From NCBI GenBank assembly GCA_034008185.1, contig CM067082.1:103845311-103909310 (forward strand): a DNA stretch of 64,000 nt, written 5' to 3'. This document shows, one piece after another, positions 53,201 to 59,447 of this stretch. Numbering within the stretch: the first letter of the stretch is position 1; every line of letters begins with the position of its first letter. This DNA comes from Gorsachius magnificus. Its lineage: Eukaryota; Chordata; Aves; Pelecaniformes; Ardeidae. Made by a program: the position numbers and the translations under genes. The notes beneath the pieces were generated by a model. It ran no database searches, was not told the DNA's origin, and saw nothing but the letters and a program-made list of their open reading frames with translations.

Positions 53201-56200
53201 CTTCCCCATGCCAGTTTGGTAACTGCTGCTGGTTAGAGAACTGCTAATTAAAGAACTGGTGCTGTAAGAGAGTACATCATGTTCCTATTTTCTGTGGTTT
53301 ATATGATGATTTTCTTCTATACAGACAAGCAGCGAATTGGTCCAGCCGGTAAGCAAACCTCCCCTCAAAACCGCAACCACTCTAGAGACACGCTTTAATC
53401 ACTGTCGTGTAATATATAGTTTTCTGGGTTTGTCTATCAGTGCTGCTCTTTTACATTGCAATCTACTGCCTCCAAATGTTGCAAACCACATAGCTTTTCC
53501 TTAAATGGCTTAATTTAGTCACTTTCATTCTTTAAATTAAAATTGCTCTAGTAAAATATAAATTTTTATGTTTTCTCATCAAGTCCTCCTTTATCTTTTT
53601 CATCTTGTGTTTTTTCTTTGCTTTTCTGTCTGCTTAAAGCCTGATTCTTCAAAAAGTCTTTCCCTGTGTAACCTGGTCATGGAGGAAGCCCCAAACAGTG
53701 GGTCATCAGAAGATATTAACAGATCTCAAACTAATCTAGGTTCACTCAACTGGGGCCTAGATGTTAGCGCACCCAGTGTCAGCCAGGAAATTACTGCAGG
53801 CGGTTCTTTGCTTTTCCCTGGGGCAGAGCAAACCTCAAGCAAATCCATGGGTATTCTGCCTGCTAGCGTTTGGCCTGCTGTAGGTGATGCTGCACTAGGG
53901 TCAGCTTCTGTAAACGAAAACCAGAGGACTTCACTGGCGGACCAGTTGGATGCCAAAAATGTCCTGTGGGAAGATGTGGTGACCAATCAGCCTTTAGAGA
54001 ACATAACCAGTTTTGAGACACCTGTCCTGGGAACCGATAGCTTGTTGGATGAACCCCTCCCATGTGATGTGCAAAAGGCAGAAGCAGAGTGGGAGGAAGA
54101 AGAGTGTGCAGGTGCCAAACCAAGTGAAAAGGTAGAGACCAGAGCTGTTAACTACAGGGAGGTAGAAGAGGCTGGAAGAGGCAGAACTTGATAAGGGTTT
54201 AGCAAAATCAGACCTTGAAATTTTAGCCAGCACAGAGGTAGATAATGTATATGAGTTGGAAGATAATGATGGGGACACTGGGAGAGCTAGTGGTGCTAAC
54301 CAGGAAAACGCTAGGGAAGAAGAATTTGAAGGGGTAAATGTTATTGAGGAGGCAGATGAAGAAATACCGTTGTTGAGCACAGGGCAGGAAGGTGGGGACA
54401 AAATAGTAGTGGACAACTGTAAAACTAAGGAAAACACTGGCGCTGAACCTGAAAGAGCCTTTGGTATCTGGGATCAGGACCATGAAAGGACATTTGAGGA
54501 TGGTTTAGACCAAACTGACAGTGGTACTGGAGAGAGTACTTCCATGGAGTGTGTAAACTTGATGGCATGTGTTGACCTAGAGGTAACTGGCCACACTGAA
54601 AAGGACCCTACAAATACTGGAGATGTTCTGTGTGATGCTGAATTATTCAGTGCAGAAGAGTCTGGTAAAGGAACCGAAGACAATAGCATCAACCTCCTCC
54701 CAAATGGCAGTGCTGCTGCTGAAGGTCAAGCTGCTGTAGAAAAAGAGTGGGCACTGCTGCCCGAGACAGCTGATGTTGCTAGCACAAGCTGCGGTGATCC
54801 TTGCCTAGATAATGCAGAAGACCAAGTGACAGGTAGGGCAGCAGCAGCAGTCACTGAAGAGCATCCTAGTAGCACTGGTGTTCCTGAAGCCTTGGAAACA
54901 GACCCCTGGCTGGCAAACTGGGACCCAACAGTTACTAATGATTCCTGGGGGTTTTCTAATCTGTCAGATGGTCAAGCCAATGGACTGGATAATTGGCCCT
55001 TTTTCCCCAAGCAGCAAGACTCAGGGGAAGTTAACATGGAAAATGCTTGGTTAGGTGTTAGTGATAAATGGTCTACCCAAGACCTGGGAGGGCCTGATAA
55101 CAGCTGGGGAGAAGTAGGTGCGAGCACAAGCAATAAAAGTCAGGAGGCACCAGTAAAACAAGGCTTGCCTGAGGAGCAGGCGGGCATTAGCAATCCTGGA
55201 CCGAGCAAGGAGATAACTAGACCCTTGGCTCTGTTTCAAATGGGAAATTCCAGAAATGCTAGCACCGAGAGTTCAACTAGTCCTAAAGACAATGAGACCA
55301 CCAACTCAGATTTATCTGAAGATGAAATTGCTAACCGGAGATATGGATTGTTGTACCAGGAAATTGAGGCTGATAAAGAAGAGGTACCTACCCCAGTGTG
55401 TAGCCTAGTCTAGACAAAGAGTTCCTTAGGCCATGCATAACCTTGTCGTTTAAAACCGATCCGTTTGTGTGTTTCCCTCTGCCCCTCCTAAGCCTGTGCT
55501 ATTGTGTTTTTTTGGAAAATTGCCATGCAACTGTTCATAGTGTGGTGCCCTTCAGCCATGTAATGAAGCAGGCTGACAAAAATGCATTTCAAAACGCTGA
55601 ATGAAGCTTTGAACTGGGAAGGCACGTTGTGTCTCGCAGGTTTTGTGTTTTATATGTATAACTTTAACTGCACCTAGTCTTTTTTATTATTGTTATTTTA
55701 TAAAAACACTTAAGTTACTCTGCTTTTTCTTTTTGTTTTCTTTAAGCCTGTGACACCTGTTATCAAATAGCACTGTCGTCAAATTTCTTGCTGCCTTACC
55801 CTTCATTTTATTATTTTTTTCTTTTTTTTTTTTTAATGTCTGGCCTACATTTTTATTTTGCAAATAAAAATGTTTTGACTCGTGTTCTGGTTTAGTAAAC
55901 AAAAGGTAATTTGTTCTGATCTTCACTTCTACTTAGGCATCCAACACAGCATTTAATGGATTTGCACAGGTAAGAAATAAACATGTTTTGAGATTATTGT
56001 TTTTTCTGTGCTGTTAGGAAGGGATTAGGACTGGCTGTACAATTTCAGGAAATCTGGTCTACAGATGAGCTGCACAGCAGTGTCATACTGACTCAAATCC
56101 AGACCTTGTCTGTTCTCAAAAATTATTCCTAGATGTTACTAGAATGATGCTAATACTCTCGGTACTCTTTGCCTGACTAAATTTAATAGCAAAAATTAGA

Positions 56201-59200
56201 CTAATTTAGTGGGACTGATTTTTTTTCCTCCTAATAGGACCGGTTTAGGTTTTTTATTGTGCAATTTTGTGGCTTTTTCTTACAACCCCAAAATCCTGGA
56301 AGCATGGTTTCCTCAGTTTCACGTACTTTCAGTACCTCTGTGTATGCATAAAATGAGTTTTATTTGTTTCTGCTTCTTTATTTTCTTTTAAGATGTATTT
56401 TAATCTGAAGGTTAAACCTAAATTATTTCTTTGCTGCTGTGCTGATGGTGAGACTCTGTGTTAGGCATCGCAGAGATGCAGCGCATGAAGATACCATGCT
56501 TATGCTTTCAAATTCCAGGGCTGTGCCAAGAAATTTTAGGTGGATAACACAGGGCCTCATTAATTTCCAGCATCCTTTTAGAGACTGGCTTATCCACAGC
56601 ACACCCTGTACATCATTTTTTAAAAGCGCCCAGAAAGGATGGAAATGAGTCTTCCAGTGCTTAACCATTCCACTCCAGGATGTTTAAATTAATAAAGGAT
56701 CCAGAAGGAAGGGGCAAAGCACAAGGCTACCGCCTCTAATAATAATGTTTGCCCCGAGGAAATCAAAATTTGATGCCCCCACTGCAGTAGGAAGAGGATT
56801 TAGTCCATCAGTATTTTGGAGATTAATTGGTTCTGAATGAATAAGATGTTGGAAAACATCTCAATTTTTGTACCTTCTTAATGCAGGTAAAATTTTGTAT
56901 CTGTAATTGCTATAGTTACTATTCAAATAAAAGCCCAGAATCAAGAGGATGTGAAAGTAGCTTAGAGCTGATGCACTCCCCAGGCACGGGCATGGGTAGT
57001 CTGCAATAAAGATTCTGAGTTTCACAGCTTAGAAGTACATTGTGCCTGAAGCAAAGTCCTTGCAATTCGCGTGTATTTAATGACGGGTTTTTCACTGCCT
57101 TTAATAACATTGCACGGTTTAGAAGCATAGAATATATAATTGAAAAATGAATGTCTTCAATATTAATAGTGCTTAACTAATAATTATTAATACCTATTTA
57201 GATTATCTATTTGTCAGCTTATTGTATGTGAATTTACTTATGACTTTACCTGAATAAACCATAAAAAAATTCAGGTCTTTGATAGACGCCTGCAAATATC
57301 CCGTCTCAAATATTTTTGCGTCATTGTTTTTCATTTCTATATCTAGGATACCTCTGCATTTACAGTGCAGTCAAATGAGAATGTGACAGAGCCTTTGGTA
57401 AGTGGTGGCTGTTGCCTCTTTTCTTTTGCTGCCTTTTTAAATGCCTTGTAAAAAATGGCACCATTTTTCCTTTGTGCAAAGATATTTTCTCCTTTTTTGT
57501 GTTTTCCATCCTCTAAATCACAAAACCTTAACCTGCAAGAGTTAGTGGGTGATACCACTGTAGCTGTAAATCTTTACTCACTGAAACAGTCTTTCACAAG
57601 GATAGGCCAGAAAAAAAAGGAAAACCAGGTTATTCTAGGATATGTTTACTTTTCAAAGGTGTAATCACAGTTTGTTCATTTATTGCATTTAAGAAATTAC
57701 AAGAATTGGTACTATGTATGGCAAGCAGGTGATAGTATATGATGGCTGTTTAACTATCTCTAATATTGCTGTAGTTTTACCCACTCTCCACATATTAATA
57801 ATAGGCACAGCCTACTTCTAAGGGGTGGAGAATCTTTTTGGAAGTGACCATACTTGGGTAGTTTCTTAGTTTCTCTTGCAGCCTTTGGTTAGCCTGGAGT
57901 AAGGATGTGGAATAGCAGCATTGCTGGGTGAGTGCTGTAGCTACTTAACAGCAGCAGATTGATCCTCAATATTATTTAATGTGGCTTTTGTATAATGCCT
58001 CTGGTGGTGCTTGTGTTCATAATGGTTACTGAATACGGTGAGAGTATTCTCACTTGTAGCTGAAACACGGTAACTAGTCTGAAGACTGCTTGTCCACAAG
58101 TGACTTGAAGCACATCAATGCAGTCTGTGTTATAACATGTTACCTGTGATTTTAAACCTAAGAAAGTTTCTTCCAGCATTAAACCTCAGGAAACTCATTA
58201 GTCATCTTACCTGGGATAAATCTACTTTGTGTTTTTCATTTCAGTCCTATTTCTTCTTTGGGAAATTCCCTAGAGGTGGCATTAATACACTACACAGAGA
58301 GATTTCTGCACAGCATGGTATAATATAATGAATGTTTGTTTATGCTGTGCCAGATCCTGAAGGTCTTGCTTAGGCAGACTTCTCTGTACCTCATTAAAAA
58401 TCAGTCTGCTTAAGGAATATGTGAGAAAAGAAGTGAGAGGCTATGGGTTTTTTCCTGAAAAATATCATCAGGAGAAGATTTTAGTATCTTTAAGAATTTC
58501 ATGGAAGCTGTCTCTTCATCACAGGAGACCTTCTAGCCAGCTGCCTGTTATCAGCTGCAAAGCAGCTAAGTAACTTTTCAGCTTCATATTATGCTGAGCA
58601 ATTTGTTCATGGCAAATTAATCTACTGGGGTTATTTTATCTGGTTGAGTCAGCCATCTTTATAAATGGAATATGCTGAGTACAGCTTGCAGCTCTCCCCT
58701 TGTATGCAGGTGTATTTGCAAAGTGATGTCTCCATTGGAGATCGCGCTTTTGCTGGGAGCTATTTTGCCACAGGACTGAATGTGTTGCAGGGCTGGCGAC
58801 ATTTGCTAGATCTTCTGGCTAAAAAACAAGCTTAGGCCAGAATTGAAAAGGGTGGAAATCCCAATAGTGGGTTGACAAATGGATGCCTTGTCGGTGACTG
58901 AGAGCTCAAGAGGGAATGTGTTTTAATAAGAAACAAGGAATGTTTTTCATACTGCCAGAATTCAAGCAGTCAGTGGTTGCCCTTGTGCATATAAAACTTG
59001 TTGAGTCTCTGCTAATTGCTTCTTACCTTCACTGGAGAAGGGACTATATTGTATTTTGAAAAACTCATATTTGAAGCCCAGGGTTGGTACACGAGAGTGC
59101 CAATTTCAACTCCTGGCCTTGCCATGAGTTTCTGGAGCATTTCTGAGCAACCTGAGTGCTTTCCCCCAACTTCCATCGCCCCTTTCTGTAACTCAGGAAG

Positions 59201-59447
59201 CTGATGCTTTCTTTCCTTGCAAGGGAGGGATGTAGGACTGGCACAGTTCCCATTCCCCTCCTCCCTCCCCACTATCATGTGCTCCTCAACAATTTTTCCA
59301 CTGTCTACTTAAAAATCAATAAAACAAAAGACTGAGGCTGAAGAAGCTCCACCTGGGGAACCCAAGGTCGAGGAAACCCCTGCTGCTGCTGTTGCAGAAA
59401 AGGAGGCCGTCCCTGCTGAGCCTGCCGAACCAGCAGAGCAGGCTGCG
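11139..59447 (+). CDS. AMPH: AMPH (amphiphysin) gene, exons 2-18, partial
   Basis: Amphiphysin is an N-BAR/SH3 adaptor of synaptic-vesicle endocytosis. It senses and bends the plasma membrane and recruits AP-2, clathrin, endophilin and dynamin. The 17 exons listed separately join in frame, apart from exon 15. Without exon 15 they give 435 codons that closely follow vertebrate amphiphysin as I remember it: BAR domain, proline-rich segment, FxDxF-type AP-2 motif, LLDLD and PWDLW clathrin boxes, and acidic linker. The start exon is not seen in the window, nor are the C-terminal linker and SH3 exons, so both ends are open. BIN1 is the close paralogue. It is excluded by the exon 2-9 sequence (for example [15 protein letters not shown]) and by the amphiphysin-specific TLPWDLWT and FNGF segments. 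Identification is from family knowledge, not a database search. Confidence 0.97.
11879..11902. promoter_or_regulatory. Tandem TGATTAAT sites, candidate PBX-HOX element
   Basis: Two copies of GTGATTAATT lie head to tail. Each contains TGATTAAT, the core recognised by PBX-HOX heterodimers, spaced 10 bp apart (one helical turn). More homeodomain-like ATTAAT words follow within 50 bp. This is a candidate enhancer on motif grounds only. Confidence 0.3.
14490..16003 (+). mobile_element. CR1 LINE retrotransposon, 5'-truncated, one frameshift
   Basis: About 1.5 kb from the 3' half of a CR1 element, sense to AMPH. The frame open to 15134 carries the reverse-transcriptase core: [13 protein letters not shown] (motif A) and [11 protein letters not shown] (motif B). 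The frame then shifts at about 15085-15100. The catalytic FADD (motif C, about 15113-15124) and the C-terminal region continue in another frame to the stop at 15914-15916. The 3' end has the CR1-typical GGTTGGACTAGATGACC, CCCTTCCAACCC and a terminal ATTCTATGATTCTATGA. The 5' break is near 14490. Apart from the frameshift the frames are clean, so the copy is moderately young but dead on its own. Confidence 0.95.
16800..17480. other. GC-rich block of unknown origin in intron 2
   Basis: Clearly richer in G+C than the flanks, with C runs, CTGG/CCAG-rich words and no long recognisable ORF. It may be an old, diverged transposable element (LTR or other) or an islet of ancient coding or regulatory sequence. 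I do not recognise it. Short minus-strand open frames over 16806-17103 look like chance. Confidence 0.35.
24596..24650 (+). CDS. AMPH: AMPH exon 3 (BAR domain)
   Basis: 55 bp, phase 0 start and phase 1 end. It has a long T-rich tract then TTTGCAG acceptor, and a GTGTTT donor. It encodes [18 protein letters not shown] plus the first base of a Gly codon: helix 1 of the BAR dimer. Mammals have Thr where this gene has Ser at the fourth residue. Confidence 0.96.
25411..25467. repeat. Compound (GA)n-(TA)n-(TG)n microsatellite
   Basis: A GA run, then TATATATATG, then (TG)n. A simple repeat, likely polymorphic. Confidence 0.9.
26715..26760 (+). repeat. CR1 3'-end fragment (about 46 bp)
   Basis: GGTCCCTTCCAACCCAAAAC followed by ATCCTGATTCTGTGATAA matches the last 45 bases of the intron 2 CR1 (15959-16003) with a few changes. 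It is either an extremely 5'-truncated insertion or the remnant of a decayed one. Confidence 0.8.
30071..30126. repeat. Perfect 28-bp tandem duplication (2 copies)
   Basis: The unit begins GAAATAAAGTTGTCATTTTA and ends AAATTACT. Copy 1 is 30071-30098 and copy 2 is 30099-30126, with no mismatch, so the duplication is recent or is kept homogeneous. Confidence 0.95.
31366..31460 (+). CDS. AMPH: AMPH exon 4 (BAR domain)
   Basis: 95 bp, phase 1 start and phase 0 end, with a TCTAATTACAG acceptor and a GTAAGA donor. It completes the split Gly codon and encodes [20 protein letters not shown] and then [11 protein letters not shown]. This is the most diagnostic BAR segment (helix 1/2 region). Mammals have EAS and MVG at two of these positions. 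Confidence 0.98.
31461..34033 (+). other. AMPH intron 4
   Basis: 2.6 kb. A 146-codon minus-strand open frame (31921-32361) has no recognisable domain and is treated as chance. Nothing else was recognised. Confidence 0.85.
34034..34129 (+). CDS. AMPH: AMPH exon 5 (BAR domain)
   Basis: 96 bp, phase 0 to 0, with a CTACCTTTACAG acceptor and a GTACAG donor. It encodes 32 residues from [16 protein letters not shown] to [12 protein letters not shown], the helix 2 region of the BAR module. The GTACAG donor departs from the GTAAGT consensus at +4, so the site is of moderate strength. Confidence 0.97.
34130..35511 (+). other. AMPH intron 5
   Basis: 1.4 kb. It holds a G-run (34226-34240) about 100 bp after the donor and a poly-A tract near 35128. 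No genes were seen. Confidence 0.85.
34226..34240 (+). other. Poly-G run downstream of the exon 5 donor
   Basis: Ten G, one A, four G. Intronic G-runs near a 5' splice site can bind hnRNP H/F and modulate splicing, and this one lies 97 bases after the exon 5 donor. A function is inferred only. Confidence 0.4.
35512..35619 (+). CDS. AMPH: AMPH exon 6 (BAR domain)
   Basis: 108 bp, phase 0 to 0, with a CTACCTCTGTACAG acceptor and a GTAGCA donor. It encodes [20 protein letters not shown] and then [16 protein letters not shown]. It contains the basic KRSRK and KRK clusters on the concave membrane-binding face of the BAR dimer. It starts with Thr where mammals have Asn. Confidence 0.98.
35620..36017 (+). 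other. AMPH intron 6
   Basis: Only 398 bp, short for this gene. No features seen beyond splice sites. Confidence 0.9.
36018..36103 (+). CDS. AMPH: AMPH exon 7 (BAR domain)
   Basis: 86 bp, phase 0 start and phase 2 end, with a CATTTTGGTTTAG acceptor and a GTAAGC donor. It encodes [20 protein letters not shown] then EELPSLWS plus two bases of an Arg codon: helix 3 of the BAR domain. Confidence 0.97.
36330..36425 (+). repeat. Possible MIR/L2-like relic
   Basis: The words CCATTTTATGGGTGAAGAAC and then GTCAGAGCAC resemble the 'bATTTTACAGATGAGGAAACT' / 'GGCACAGAG' part of MIR-type SINEs. Divergence is high and the ends cannot be set. Confidence 0.3.
37535..37800. other. GC-rich block in intron 7
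   Basis: Abrupt change to C/G-rich sequence with several CpGs (for example GGCGCCGGAG) between AT-rich flanks, starting just before GGGACCCCCACCACCAGG. A minus-strand open frame crosses it but has no recognisable domain. It may be a regulatory islet or a decayed insertion. Confidence 0.35.
38042..38117 (+). CDS. AMPH: AMPH exon 8 (BAR domain)
   Basis: 76 bp, phase 2 start and phase 0 end, with a CCATCCTCCGTAG acceptor and a GTGAGT donor. It completes Arg, then encodes [20 protein letters not shown] and KEIAL: helix 3 and the dimer interface. Confidence 0.97.
38118..39013 (+). other. AMPH intron 8
   Basis: 896 bp of AT-rich sequence. Nothing recognised apart from splice signals. Confidence 0.9.
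39014..39096 (+). CDS. AMPH: AMPH exon 9 (end of BAR domain)
   Basis: 83 bp, phase 0 start and phase 2 end, with a TTGTTTTCTCAG acceptor and a GTGAAT donor. It encodes [20 protein letters not shown] then FTIQGAP and the first two bases of a Ser codon. It closes helix 3 and enters the linker. In the paralogue BIN1 an alternative polybasic exon is inserted exactly at this exon-exon boundary. Confidence 0.97.
39097..41703 (+). other. AMPH intron 9
   Basis: 2.6 kb. It includes a 13-bp imperfect tandem repeat (ATTTTAAAAATGC/ATTTTAAAAATAC, 40441-40466) and a candidate 9-nt micro-exon (40800-40808). Confidence 0.85.
40800..40808 (+). CDS. AMPH: Candidate 9-nt alternative micro-exon of AMPH
   Basis: AAAGAGGTG lies between a strong acceptor (pyrimidine-rich TTATTTTTTCTTTTTTAATA then TTTCCACAG) and a strong donor (GTGAGT). 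Its length keeps frame: joined between exons 9 and 10 it would replace Ser with Arg-Lys-Arg-Cys, adding a basic patch next to the BAR domain. Reading through the donor instead hits a stop at once. The position is homologous to BIN1's alternative phosphoinositide-binding exon. No transcript evidence is available here, so it is a prediction. A chance AG...GT pairing is possible. Confidence 0.35.
41704..41842 (+). CDS. AMPH: AMPH exon 10 (Ser/Pro-rich linker)
   Basis: 139 bp, phase 2 start and phase 0 end, with a TTTGTTTCCATCTAG acceptor and a GTAAGC donor. It encodes [20 protein letters not shown] and [20 protein letters not shown] before PKSPTQ. At least five Ser/Thr-Pro sites occur, matching the proline-directed kinase region (Cdk5/MAPK-type sites known in mammals) that tunes amphiphysin's binding to endophilin and lipids. 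Confidence 0.97.
41843..43356 (+). other. AMPH intron 10
   Basis: 1.5 kb. No recognisable features apart from splice sites. Confidence 0.9.
43357..43485 (+). CDS. AMPH: AMPH exon 11 (proline-rich and AP-2 motif)
   Basis: 129 bp, phase 0 to 0, with a TTTGCTGTCTGCCCAG acceptor and a GTAAAC donor. It starts [20 protein letters not shown], a PPVPPLP-type SH3 ligand, and ends [17 protein letters not shown]. The FDDNF run is the FxDxF-type motif (FEDNF in mammals) that binds the alpha-appendage of AP-2. The Glu-to-Asp change keeps the motif intact. Confidence 0.98.
43486..48332 (+). other. AMPH intron 11
   Basis: 4.8 kb. No gene or clear repeat. An AT-rich stretch rich in TAAT/ATTA motifs (about 47560-47770) could be a conserved non-coding element. 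A protein-like open frame at 45141-45461 is discussed under rejected items. Confidence 0.85.
47560..47770. promoter_or_regulatory. Homeodomain-motif-rich AT stretch, candidate enhancer
   Basis: Dense TAATTA/ATTAAT-like words (ACCATAATTAAAAT, CACTAATTATT, TTCATTAATTGC) and a TTGGCTAATTC segment in about 200 bases. This resembles known conserved non-coding elements, but conservation cannot be tested here. Confidence 0.2.
48333..48440 (+). CDS. AMPH: AMPH exon 12 (clathrin/AP-2 cassette)
   Basis: 108 bp, phase 0 to 0, with a TTTCTCTTCTAACAG acceptor and a GTATTT donor. It encodes [20 protein letters not shown] then [21 protein letters not shown] is a type I clathrin box (binds the clathrin terminal domain) and FDPF contains the DPF motif for the AP-2 appendage. 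It is slightly shorter than the mammalian version around VVSTGV. Confidence 0.98.
48441..51647 (+). other. AMPH intron 12
   Basis: 3.2 kb. It holds a (TA)n run near 49921 and a CA/TA microsatellite at 51471-51525. No genes were recognised. Confidence 0.9.
51471..51525. repeat. (CA)n/(TA)n microsatellite
   Basis: ACACACACAAGTGCACACACACACGCG-type sequence then TATATAAAATATATATATAT. Simple repeat, likely variable, about 120 bp upstream of the exon 13 acceptor. Confidence 0.85.
51648..51671 (+). CDS. AMPH: AMPH exon 13, 24-nt micro-exon (PWDLW clathrin box)
   Basis: 24 bp, phase 0 to 0, with a CTACTCCTTTTTTCAG acceptor and a GTAAGC donor. It encodes [13 protein letters not shown] is the type II (PWxxW) clathrin box that, with LLDLD in exon 12, gives amphiphysin its tandem clathrin binding. 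Being symmetric and tiny, it can be included or skipped as a unit. Confidence 0.97.
51672..53324 (+). other. AMPH intron 13
   Basis: 1.65 kb, AT-rich. Nothing recognised. Confidence 0.9.
53325..53348 (+). CDS. AMPH: AMPH exon 14, 24-nt micro-exon
   Basis: 24 bp, phase 0 to 0, with a TTTCTTCTATACAG acceptor and a GTAAGC donor. It encodes TSSELVQP (TSTDLVQP in mammals). In the usual brain form LVQP is followed by the residues of exon 16, so exon 15 must be alternative. Confidence 0.95.
53349..53639 (+). other. AMPH intron 14
   Basis: 291 bp, the shortest intron here. It ends in an unusually long pyrimidine tract leading to CTGCTTAAAG. Confidence 0.9.
53640..55383 (+). CDS. AMPH: AMPH exon 15, very large alternative exon, frame-disrupted
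   Basis: 1744 bp, phase 0 acceptor (pyrimidine-rich, TGCTTAAAG) and GTACCT donor. Two open frames cover it end to end: [20 protein letters not shown] onward to about 54170, then a second frame (+1) from about 54166 to the donor. The length is 3n+1, so a single extra base near 54166-54189 explains the shift. Without it the exon gives about 581 residues. The encoded segment is acidic and low-complexity, with scattered Trp: [43 protein letters not shown] is an AP-2 appendage-type motif. An acidic dileucine-like EEIPLL also occurs. It lies between LVQP and the FNGF exon, where mammalian brain amphiphysin has nothing. I recall that retina-enriched long amphiphysin forms with inserts exist in mammals, and this is a plausible counterpart. 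Confidence 0.85.
55384..55936 (+). other. AMPH intron 15, or alternative 3' UTR
   Basis: 553 bp. If the exon 15 donor is not used, translation adds VPTPVCSLV and stops at 55411-55413. T-rich sequence and an AATAAA signal follow. Confidence 0.75.
55863..55868 (+). terminator. Candidate intronic polyadenylation signal AATAAA
   Basis: AATAAA in the context TTTTGCAAATAAAAATG, followed within 30 bases by the GT/T-rich TGTTTTGACTCGTGTTCTGG, the usual layout of a poly(A) site. It lies 450 bp after the in-frame stop that follows exon 15. AATAAA is common by chance in AT-rich introns, so support is positional only. Confidence 0.35.
55937..55969 (+). CDS. AMPH: AMPH exon 16 (FNGF linker exon)
   Basis: 33 bp, phase 0 to 0, with a CACTTCTACTTAG acceptor and a GTAAGA donor. 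It encodes [11 protein letters not shown], matching ASGGSFNGFTQ in human amphiphysin. Confidence 0.95.
55970..57346 (+). other. AMPH intron 16
   Basis: 1.4 kb, AT-rich. Nothing recognised. Confidence 0.9.
57347..57397 (+). CDS. AMPH: AMPH exon 17 (linker)
   Basis: 51 bp, phase 0 to 0, with a CATTTCTATATCTAG acceptor and a GTAAGT donor. It encodes [17 protein letters not shown]. It aligns with DTSLFTMQTDQSM... of human, with the DTSxFT start conserved and the rest diverging. Confidence 0.93.
57398..59330 (+). other. AMPH intron 17
   Basis: 1.9 kb. A few cryptic splice-like sites (for example TTTTCATTTCAG at about 58245) but no convincing exon. A weak SINE-like segment near 59070-59165 was not assigned. 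Confidence 0.85.
59331..59447 (+). CDS. AMPH: AMPH exon 18 (acidic Pro/Glu/Ala linker)
   Basis: 117 bp, phase 0 to 0, with a GTGAGT donor. It encodes 39 residues starting [15 protein letters not shown] (human ESEQAPPTEPKAEE) and ending in a [12 protein letters not shown] repeat. The acceptor (AAAACAAAAG) is preceded by about 20 bases of A-rich sequence, with the pyrimidine tract displaced upstream (TTTTTCCACTGTCTACTT), so it may be weakly recognised. Confidence 0.93.

Noticed and set aside
53640..53700. Similarity of SLCNL near the start of exon 15 to SMICNL in the human exon 17 region, suggesting exon duplication.
   Set aside because: Only five residues match, and bird exon 17 already aligns with the human segment by position and length. 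Coincidence is likelier.
54132..54157. GTAGAG...CTACAG in exon 15 as a tiny intron that might fix the frame.
   Set aside because: Only about 26 nt, far below vertebrate intron size, and its removal does not yield the downstream frame.
58245..58290. TTTTCATTTCAG acceptor in intron 17 followed by a possible GAG|GTGGCA donor.
   Set aside because: The donor is weak and the encoded piece does not resemble any amphiphysin segment.
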